The notes beneath the pieces were generated by a model, which saw only the letters and a program-made list of their open reading frames with translations, ran no database searches and was not told where the DNA came from. This document shows positions 25,622 through 36,100 of a stretch of 64,000 nucleotides of DNA, one piece after another. Source of the DNA: Taxillus chinensis (taxonomy: Eukaryota > Streptophyta > Magnoliopsida > Santalales > Loranthaceae). Position numbers and translations under genes: made by a program. The DNA lies in contig CM042085.1 of assembly GCA_023512835.1 (NCBI GenBank), positions 839,989 to 903,988 on the forward strand, given 5' to 3'. How positions within the stretch are numbered: the stretch's first letter is position 1; every line of letters starts with the position of its first letter.

Positions 25622-28600
25622 TCAGTAATTTTGTACAAGTTTTGTAGCTGAAGAATATGTTCCCAGCGCTGCACTAATGATACCCAGTGCAATAATGGCC
25701 TTAGAAATTGAAATCTGCAGATCGGTCCAGAAAAACCCATGTAACGAGAAGGCAACAAACAACACAAGAGCAAGGAGAATTTACTGTTTCTAATTTCACT
25801 GTAAGTTAGGTTCCCGGAAATCAAATGAATTTGTTGGAACAATAAAGTTTATATGAAGTAGGGATTAACTATGTAAAAAAAATAAAATCTTTGCAATCTA
25901 ATCAAGACTTTGAGGACTCAGGCCTTTGAAGCAGTAGTTGAGCCTTTTACAGAAGCACTATATATTTCACAAAAAATATGAATGTTTGACAGAAGTCCAA
26001 ATTTATTCCCTCTTTCCTTTTTGCTATATTACTGAACCTCATCAAACAAAAAGTAATATATAGAAGCTTAACAATAGATACAATAACATAAACAGAACAC
26101 TGCTTACCTGAATTTTGGTTGCTTTTCCCCCAACGATTTTCAGAAAGCATAAAGGTGGCATTATTACTGCCTGAATTCCAGAATATCAATTTGCAACATT
26201 AGAGACATCAAAAGTCGGTTTTTGTAATATATCATCACTGAGCCCGAAATATTCATATAATAATTTTTTCCTTCTGTTTTTTGGCAATTAAATGACAAAA
26301 TAGAATATGTCAATCATGATGAGCTAAAGCCTTAAAAATGCAATAGCAATGCCTCAAAGAAGTATTCATATAGAAAAAAATTTGTATATTCATATAGAAA
26401 TATTCAAAGAAATATTTCAATGTATATTCAAAGAAATATTCATCCAGAAATATTCATATAGAAAAAAAATTGTTTTGTTTTTTGGCAATTAAAGAATGCC
26501 TCACAAGCTAAAATTTATGTCAATCATGATGAGCTAAAACCTTTTGACATTCATAGACAATTACACCATGAACAAAAAGGAGGATGCTTACCATAAATAA
26601 GCTAAGTAGAGAGCCAACCAGAGCCATTACAATGCCTGAAACCAACCAAGGAAAGGAAATTTGAATGTCATTGGCAGAGAAGTGGATAAGCGTACGAGGC
26701 AAAGATGCAATAGCTTCATTTAGGGCAGGCCAAAAAAAACTGGTAGTGAATGAATGTTTTATATCCAAATTCACAAATCGCAATGAATGAGCATCAACTT
26801 GAATATTGTTCATTCAGTTGTTGATTCAGCTTAAAGATTACAACATCATCGAACACACTTCAAAAATTGCAAAGTTGCAGTATATCACTTTATATACAAT
26901 AATCACCGGAAACTGAAGATAAATCATTCCTTAAAGTCAGCAGTCTTACCAAAAAATGGAACAGAAAAGGCAACACAAACAGAAGAAAATACGAGTGCAG
27001 CTCGTAAGAATATGAAGCACCACAAACTATTTGACATTCTAACTGGTAGCACCTCCTCAATGCTTCGAGCCAAAGGGTTCAACAACAACGCATATTTAGT
27101 CAATGGATTGATAACCTGGGAGAAAAGAAAGAATCATGGATTAGAGAACACACAAATATTAACCTAGTACCTGTCAACACAAGGTCACCAAATGAAGGAT
27201 TGATAATGAGGGGAAACAAAGGCATGCATGAACATCACTGAGATGAGCCTACTCTTAAACCTACCGTTACCCACAATGCAACCTTGGAGGAAAAAGCACG
27301 GGCTGGCATATTTAAGGTTATTTGAGACAGCGTTCCTTGGCCAAACATTAGAAATCCCATAATAGCAACACCTCCATACAGTAAAACACACAGAAGAAAA
27401 CTGCAAAACGAATAGTATAAGACACTGTATATAAAAAACAAATAAATGTGGCATACTGACATACACCAAAAAATTATTCTCACCATATTATTAGTGCCTC
27501 GGTGAACCTTCTTTTATCAGCCATTGATTGGTATATGTTTGGAAACACAGTATGCCCGGAAAAACAGAACCCAAATACACCAATGGCTAAAGGAATACCA
27601 CCCCAATTCACCGATTGTCCACTTTGGCGAAAGCCAATTCCCTCAACGGTACCAAGAAAAAAACACAGAAAGAACAATCAAAATAGTCGAAACGACACCC
27701 CCAGCTGCAAAAAATAAAAATAAAAATTGGAGCAATTCAGATTATGAGTTGCAAAGCATCTGATTTTCTAACACAACCAAATTAGGCTCACAATATAGAA
27801 ATATTGCAGCACCTGAAAGGTATGAAATCACTTGGACATTTTTTATCCAAACAGTCGGTAGAACAACAAGGGCAGTGAGAATTCCAAAATAGTGCAGAGA
27901 ATCCAGATGAAAACCATCCCAATCCACGGATGTCCCAGGGAATAACCTGGAGAGGTTGTCTCCTTCCAAAATAATGAACTCCACACAGTATGACTGCACT
28001 CATAAAATAGGAACTCTAGTACTGAGAAGTTTGCTTTTACATGATGAGCTGAAAAAAAGAGTAACAACTCCACTTACATATAATTCTGCATACAAAAAGA
28101 TCTGCAACGAAATCCAAGAGTGCAAACGTATCAGAAGGCAGTTAACAAACAACTAGAATTCCCACAAATGCTAACCATATAGCAAACCCCAAGTAATTGA
28201 GATAAGGGCTCATTTGTTGATGTTGTTTACCGTGTATTCATATAGAATTCCTTAGCCCAACCCAACTATACATAAGCAATGAAGCAATAAGTTAAACAAT
28301 TAGTCATGACTAACCGAAACGATAAAACGTCCACACCTTCCAAAGGCAGCTTGTCCAATATCAGGGTAGGTAATGATTCGCTCATTGCTCTCGAAGCAGC
28401 ATTTCATGAGGAAAGCAGTATAACAACAAGCTACTGCAAAAAGAGTTAAGAGAGCCAAACTTGCCCATCCAGCTTCTTTCACTGTAGAAGGTGTAGAAAG
28501 AAGCCCAATTCCTGCCAATACGTTCACACCTATCCCAAGAAGACATTGCACAAAACAGAATTAAAAAAAAAAATCAGTTAGAAAAAAAAATCATGTGTGT

Positions 28601-29827
28601 AAACGCAAAATGAAGTGTCAAATATACAAATAAATTTAAAAAAAAACAAAAACAACAGCAAATCAAATTAAAGACCATAGGCATTTGCTATACCGTCTCC
28701 AAAACTTAATAATACAATAACATACGTTTTGAGCCAACTCTAAGCATTACAATTGGTTCCAATAAAATAATCGACCATGGCCTACCATTAAACACTGTTT
28801 GAGTAAAGGTACACCCACTCGCAATGGGTAGTTCTCCAGTAGGTAGCTCCTTCGATGAAGCCTTCTTAGACCATGATGACTGCATTACCGAGACCCTATT
28901 CAAATCCTCTTTTTTTGTGTAATTTTTCATGCTCCGATAGCAAAGGAGATTCCACACTCATGTCCAAGTTACTCTTAGTACAAATGTCAGCGTTGGAACC
29001 TCTATTACCCACTCCGCGCAGAAAGATTCCAAGACTTGGTGATGCAGCGATTGAGTAAGAATCGGTTGTCTCTCTGCAAGAAGGGAAGAAAGAAAAAAAA
29101 AAACTAATTAACCATTTGAGGGGCCGATATTGTTTTTCTCTGAAGTGTTGCAAACCCAATCAAAATTTCAAGGAACAAGCATATGCATTTTACAACACCC
29201 ATAAATTAAGCACCGCCATATTCTTCATCAGCTTGCTCCAGTATCTATGAGTCCATGTTAGTGACATAAAACACAAATGTATAGCGGAGTTGACCATAAA
29301 CAAGTCTCACTAATGATTCCAAAGTGGCTTCTGTAAGCAGCAGATAACAGCAAATTAATCCCGCATGATTGCATGAATACAACATTAACGAAAACAAAAC
29401 CAATATATCAATTATGATAGATCCATTTCAACGGAAAATATTTATTTCAGTATTCCGGAACAAATTTAAAAGCCGGTCCATTCTATTTCCTTTCCACTTA
29501 TTCCTTTGGTACAGATCCAAGCCCCAGTCCCTTCATAGGAAAAACAAATACTATAATAATCAACCAACAGCGAACGTACGTATGTAACGGTACCTACCTA
29601 TAACTCTGTGGCCAGTGATTCACGAAACGCGAAGGTTCATCTTCGGCTCCGAACTCGTCATCTTCATCGCCGGTGCTGCTACTGCTCCTGCTCCTGCTTC
29701 CGTTCCTGTCCATCTTACACTGTTCGATGTCGCTACGACCACCAGCTTCTTCGTCGCCGGCGCCGGCGCCATCAATGCTCTCCAGTGAAAACTGCGAATC
29801 GCTGTCCTTCGCCTTCTCCTCCGCCAT
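25622..29827 (-). CDS. AVT1-type vacuolar amino acid transporter; two apparent frameshifts
   Basis: Membrane transporter of the amino acid/auxin permease (AAAP) family, plant AVT1 clade, whose members move neutral amino acids across the tonoplast. Eleven exons: 29598-29827, 28786-29073, 28315-28529, 28078-28101, 27813-27993, 27484-27704, 27265-27400, 26950-27115, 26592-26635, 26108-26170, 25622-25714. The restored length would be 552 residues, normal for AVT1. The first 155 or so residues are acidic and hydrophilic; then come about 11 membrane segments, beginning [50 protein letters not shown] and [19 protein letters not shown] are family hallmarks. Exon 4 is only 24 nt. Exon 2 (seven T at 28910-28916) and exon 6 (seven A at 27657-27663) are each one base too long, breaking the frame. 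All splice sites are intact. It is either a recently broken gene or a good gene with consensus errors. Confidence 0.92.
26277..26541. repeat. Direct duplication in AVT1 intron 9
   Basis: TTTTTTGGCAATTAAA and GTCAATCATGATGAGCTAAA occur together at 26277-26330 and again at 26477-26538, about 200 bp apart. The stretch between contains several AATATTCATATAGAAA-type repeats. Confidence 0.75.
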
Positions 29828-32500
29828 CTGAACCCTAGGTGGTGGCGGTGGTAGGGTTGCAGAGAGAAAGCAACGGACAGCAGGGAGTCTCGTGAGCGAA
29901 ATGAGTAGCGTGTGTTGGCTTCTGGAGCCTTCTTCTGAATTCTAATATAATACCCTCCACTCGCTTTACTGTTGCCTATCCTACCATCAATGCTCGTTTT
30001 GGAATTCTGTTTTTTGCCTTTTTGGAGGGAGAGGTGGTGACGTGGTCCTTCGTCGGTCGTTGGGGTGGACGCCCCACGCCACGACTCACGAGAAGGGTGA
30101 ACGAGCAGTAAATTATTCCATGAACGAGGAAAGTCCTTTCCCTGTAGACCGTTATTCGTTCCTGAAATTTTGTAAAAATGGCGGTATTTTTTTTTTTTTT
30201 TTACAATTTAACACATTATGAATCAACGTTGGAGCTTCTGCTCAAATCTCGCTCGATGCGTATGCGCGCTCGAATTTGAAACTCAAGTAGATCTCAAGCA
30301 AACCTCGATAAGACATTAATATTTGTCGGCTATAATTTATAATAAAAACTTCAAACGTTATAACTTTACACACATTTACCTAATTTAAGCTCATTGATCA
30401 TTTCTTCCATATGAGATTTGCTGCTCTCAGATTTAAAAAAAAAACGTATTCTTTAATATCTAAAACTTGATTTTATGTCATGGTTATATCTTCTCCTGTT
30501 TAAATTCACAACCCGAGGCCCCTCCATTCTTCTCTTTCTTTCTATCTCAGATGTGATGTACTACGCTTTAAATTTTACGTTTTTTGTTATGCAAAGGAAA
30601 CACAAACTGATTGCAAACATTAATTTTCTTCTATTTATCATTAATTAAGGCATTTAACAGGTAATATGGTTATTAATATAATGTATGTGATCATTAATAT
30701 AATGTACTATATTCACAAACCATATCACATGTGTTATTCAACAATCAAAGTCTTGGTTTTTTAAATTGTTTACCTAGTTTAAATAAATTAAAGCCCAATA
30801 ATTCAAAAGTCTCAACACATCAAAACTTTAATGCACTTAAATACACGAGCTAGTTGAAAATATTTGAATACAACTCATTAAATGATAAATAAAATCACCA
30901 TAATGTTAAATTCAACCAATTGCTTAAATTTGTATTTTTGAATTAACTTAATAAAACAATAAAGTAGCTACTTAAAATTAGGATAAATGGAACTAAAAAT
31001 TTATTATAATAAAAGCCAGTTAATATGTGCTAATCGGGCTAATCTCATGTGGCTCTTGCTCACAAAATTGTGATCCAACATGAATTTTTCTCCAAAAATA
31101 TTATCTTATGAGGATTAGACAATCACAAAACTTTCATTAACCATATACTATACACTAGGTGCCAACTAGTATTTTCAAAAACGAGGGAAATCATGACATT
31201 GGGTTTGCCCATGCAAACTATATAATATAAATAATTGATAAACTAATTACAGGTGAACATTTATTATTATTATTTTATGTTTTTATATTAGTATTAAGTC
31301 AAATGAGATTATTTTAATTTAAAATGACATGGTTATAATATATATATACATATATATTTACGAGTTAATTTCATTTCACCTTATCCTATGTCACACAGAG
31401 AACAATATTTGTAACGCACCATGAAGCACCCATCACGTGCCACTATTAATCATTTGGGGCATAGGCAAATTGTGATGGGATAAAGCTTTCATTCGAGTAG
31501 GAATATGCTTCCAAAATTAATTGTTATATTTCTTCTTTTATTTTTTTATTATTATGCGGTTCAAGATTTTACTGGGCTTGTACTGGGGTGGAGCGAGGCT
31601 AATTGAGGCTGGATCCAGAAAAAAGAACAGTTATCTATAAACTACAAGGCCCATATAAAAAAACTTTGTAAGCCCAGCTGGCCTATTATTTGTTTGATCA
31701 CCCAAAAAGGGGCCTATTTTAAGCCACAACCCGACGCCACAGCAAGGCAGAATGTCAGATCATTGAGATTTGAGGCCACATATCAATACTGACGCGCCTG
31801 TTGACCAACAATTACAATAAATAAATAAAAGACAAAAGAAAACAACAACAACAACAACCACCACGCACTTTCGTTTCTTCTCAACCCCCCCCCAAAAAAA
31901 AAATCAATTTTGCACTCACAGGATGAGATGAGTATGCCAACACATCATTCCGTATGCATAATAAAGCATTATAATTTTATTTATAGTTCGACTGATCGGA
32001 TGGGGTCGTTATATAGATCACTCACACAGCATCTAATTTGGAACATTTATAGAGCACCAACACACTCCATGTAAGTTATAACTTTGTGTTTATTGAATAT
32101 CCACTGCCTCATTATTTATGGAAATGAAATTCATTTATTTCTTAATGGTAGCAAGATTCAAGCCAAGCCAAGTAACAACTAACAAGAAGGCCACATTAAC
32201 TATTTATTATTATTAATATTATTTGTCAATTGTCGTATTGCCAACAGTCATAATTAAATGGCTTTGACAATGATGTCCAAAGCAAGCATGATGCGAAAAT
32301 TAGCGAGGGTTGACGTTTACCCGATAATAAAATAGAGCGTTTTCGTAAAAATAATTAATAATAAATAGCATTTCAAAAGCAAAGAGAGCAATTGGCAAAT
32401 AAAAAATGAAATAAAAAATTATATAATGATGACAATGAAAAGTGGAAAGAAAAAGAAAAATAAAAAAGAAAAGAAAAGAAAAGCTTCAGCCGGCGATCTC
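29828..32500. other. Intergenic between divergent AVT1 and TGA genes
   Basis: The AVT1 gene (-) and the TGA factor (+) point away from each other, so this 3.3-kb interval (to 33117) must hold both promoters. The first 150 bp next to the AVT1 ATG are pyrimidine/purine-biased, as is usual for a leader. The middle part (30200-31600) is AT-rich with nothing recognisable. No gene was seen. Confidence 0.5.
32311..32316 (+). promoter_or_regulatory. TGACGT motif upstream of the TGA gene
   Basis: Consensus core bound by TGA-type bZIP factors. It lies about 0.8 kb upstream of the proposed start codon at 33118. Six-base motifs occur by chance; the interest comes from a second copy nearby. Confidence 0.3.
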
Positions 32501-32526
32501 ACACCGAGACCCTGAGTCGTGTCTGA

Positions 32527-32532
32527 ACGTCA
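32527..32532 (-). promoter_or_regulatory. Second TGACGT motif (ACGTCA on the + strand)
   Basis: Same core on the opposite strand, 216 bp from the first copy and just before a (TC)n tract at about 32548-32570 that probably belongs to the leader region. It could allow autoregulation by the TGA factor. Confidence 0.3.
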
Positions 32533-33117
32533 CGCTTCTGCTACCGTCTCTCTCTCTCTCTCTCTCTCTGCCTTCTAAGCCCACAGAAACATAGGCCATA
32601 TCATCAGCGTACCAGGCTTTGTTGTCGGTGAATTGTACGAGGAATTTGACGCCATAATATTTGCCTTGTTACACCCACAGTGACCCGTGCAACTCAATTC
32701 GACAGACACAGTCAACTCCATCGGTCTCCTGGTCTCTGAAGTCCTTCTCCAATTTAGGGTTTCCTTGCCCCAACGTTGAAGGTTTCTGTTTCCAGTGTTG
32801 ACTTTCAGTATTCGTGGTCGAGCATCAGCTTAGGGCCTGCCGTGCTGAAACACCTGGGGTTTCATCGCTGCAGCTGCTGGTGTTTTGCCATTTTTTTTTC
32901 CTTCTCCTGTCCGAGCTTGAGACGTTGAAGAAGCTGTACAGATGTACTAAATTAGTGTTTGTTTGCCGAGCCCCAGGGTTTGAGAATTGTGTTATATAGT
33001 TGTTTGTTTCTACTGCGTCCGAACGTCAATCTTCTGATTCGGGGATAGGACAGTGCCATGGTGGTGGTCGCGGTGGTGATTTATGGGTACTAGAACAGAG
33101 AGGGTCGCAGTGCTGGG

Positions 33118-36100
33118 ATGCCGAGCTTTGTTGTGCCGTTGAACATGTACACATACATACATACGTACATACATACATATGTTATCTTGCTCTGACTGAT
33201 CTGACTTATGCTAATTTGCATTAGTTGTATTCAATTTCTACGAAGTTCCGAGGGTTCTTAATCTGATGGAAATAAATTTAAGATGTGGTGGAATACATAT
33301 CATAACCAGAATATATGTTCACCCAGTAGAAAATATCCCACGTGAAGAGGTTGCTTTATCTTGTTCAGTTTCAGGAATACTGTATTTGTTCTATTGGTCT
33401 TTTGGTTTTGTTATGAAAATTCCATTTGATTAAGAAAAATAGAATAGAATTCCATAGGGAAAGCAGGTTTAATATGAATCATCCTATTTGTATTTAGCTC
33501 TTAAACAGTACAGTATCTGGTTTATGCATATATAATTGACGATTAAGAAAAGTGAGAATAAATGAGCTGTTCATTTATGCAAATTGTAATTTATTTTTAA
33601 ACGGATTCCTTCATATTTTTTCCCCCTTTTCTTATATTTCCCAAGTGCCAAACAAAGCTTAAAGATTAGCTAAAATTCTGAAGCAAAATTTTTGTGGATG
33701 GCACTGCTTACTGTCTCTTTGGGAGGAAGTGTGTGTTTGCGTGATGGTTTTTCATACTTATTGTTTGAAGGTTATGTAGACACAGAAGGCTTGCATGCAG
33801 ATACCCACAAGACTGTTCTAAAAAAAGTAAAAAAAAAAAAAAAAAAGTTCTGTTATACCATGCAGAAGTTTTAACTAAATTGATGTACTGTATCTTATCT
33901 CAAGTACTGTAAGGATATGGTTGCGTTGGTAGGCTTGAAGATTCAGTTTTGCTATGCCATTTACACTTAGTTTTATTTAAACCACATCCTCAAAATTGGG
34001 TATGCAATTTTTCTTAGAAAAACATTTATATGCATAAATTTATTATTTTTCTATGTAACAATTATCATGAAATCATATCCATATTTCTCTACTAGTGAGT
34101 GTAGACTTCATGAAATTTGGATTCATGTGTTGCATTTGTGGGATTTTTGTGATCTAATAGCTTGCTGGTTTCAGTGGTTCAGAAGCAAACAGGACTCATT
34201 CTTCTCAAATACCTGACTTTGGAGCTTGTGAGCAATCTTTTGGATTTCATATAGATCATGCGGTTGACAACAGTGGAAGTATGTATCCGTTTTGGTTTTG
34301 TTAGAGACATGGGAATATTCACGTTTTGTGTTAATTTTTTGGAATTTTCTTGTTATTGGCCTACTGCCTCATTAATGCATTCATGAATGTGTTATGGTTT
34401 CTTACCTGCATTTTTCGTCTGATTAATATCTGGTGTTCAGATAATGCAACAAATTTGACTAGTCCAGCAATAGGCCTTGACTTCCACTCTCCTGTTCCTC
34501 ATTTGGTGATTACTGTGCTTGCTTCACGTGTTTTTTTGATTATATAATATTTGAAGTTTATTGTATTGATGTCTCTCTCTCTCTCTCTCTCCCGCTCTCT
34601 TTCTCTCTCATTTAGTTGTTGGGATCCTCCAATATCCGAGGGTCTCAAACTGTATCCCCACAACAGGGATCACAATCAGATCCATTTGCTGTATCTGGTC
34701 GTCAGCAAGGGAATCAAGGAGAATTCAGTATGGCAGATGGCACTGGCAGTCCTAGAACTGATACGTCAACAGATGGGGATGCCGACGATAGGAATCAGAG
34801 GGTGATCATATTCCCCTACACCCCCCCCTTTTTGATACTACACTTTATATTCAATGCTTCTTAATTTCTTTGTTTAGATTGTTATGGTACAAACATATGG
34901 CCACCTATGTTTTTGCTGTGTTGGCAAACCAGCTTGCACATTAAAAAAAATTTTCACATTTGAAAATTTTGCTTGCTGTGAATGTGAATGTTAATGTTAA
35001 ATCAAAGTCAATAAATTTTATGGGCAGTTGGACATGGTTCTATCAAGGGGTCTCACGGCATCTGATTCCAGTGACAGATCAAAAGAAAAATCTGGAGATC
35101 AGAAGGTATGTCTTATCAACAAGTGATTCTTCAACTTATGTGTAATAATTTTCTGCAGAATTTTCCTTACAACCGCCAGTATGTTACAGACGCTGCGCAG
35201 GCTTGCTCAAAATCGTGAAGCTGCCAGAAAAAGTCGATTGAGAAAAAAAGTAAGTTCTTTCATGAGTTTATTTTTATTACTTAATTTTATTTTTCCTGTC
35301 ATATTGCATAAGCTTCTACTTTAACAGACAGCATACCAATATATGTCACGATATTATGGATGCACCTTTAATGTTAGAATTTATAGCACTGTTTGTATAG
35401 TAATTTATTATTTATAAAATTTCAGAAGGTCATTTTACTATCATTGTTCTTTAAACATTCACAATTCCCTTCCACCCATGAAGAGAGAGCACATATGCAC
35501 TCAGCTGTTTAACTAGTTCATGTAGTCGTGTTTCCATGTTTCTGTGTTTCACGCTTCCAATTTTGAAATGTAAGGCTGCTGATAGTTATGTATCTTAAAT
35601 ACCTATCTGTTGTAGACATTCAATTATATCTGTATTACAATAGTATCTTGTTTAGAAATGCCTTGAAGCTAATGCGCATCAGTCTGTTTATTAGGCATAT
35701 GTACAACAGCTAGAGAGCAGTAGGCTGAAATTGACTCAACTCGAACAGGAGCTTCAGCGGGCCCACCAACAGGTTTAATCCTTTTCTATCCTTTTCTTCT
35801 TTTGTTTTTGCATTTAAGTACACACATCTTCATGGCTCTCCCGTCTGTCTCTATTAATATGCACCCTTTATTGTTTTGTTATTCTGTTTCCCACATTTCT
35901 CGTAGGGAATATTCATTTCAAGTGCGGGAGATCAGACCCATTCAATGAGTGGAAATGGTATTGATACTACTTTGTAGACTTTTGCTTATTTATTCTGGTA
36001 TTGTTTTGTTTTTTTGTTTGTATTAACATGTAATTTAAAGCTTGACATATGGATGCTGAAGATAATCATATCATACCAAATGGTAACCATTAAATAAAAA

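Noticed and set aside
25622..29827. Calling the AVT1-type gene a pseudogene
   Set aside because: The only defects are two homopolymer length changes; all splice sites and conserved residues are intact, so I list it as a gene with apparent frameshifts.
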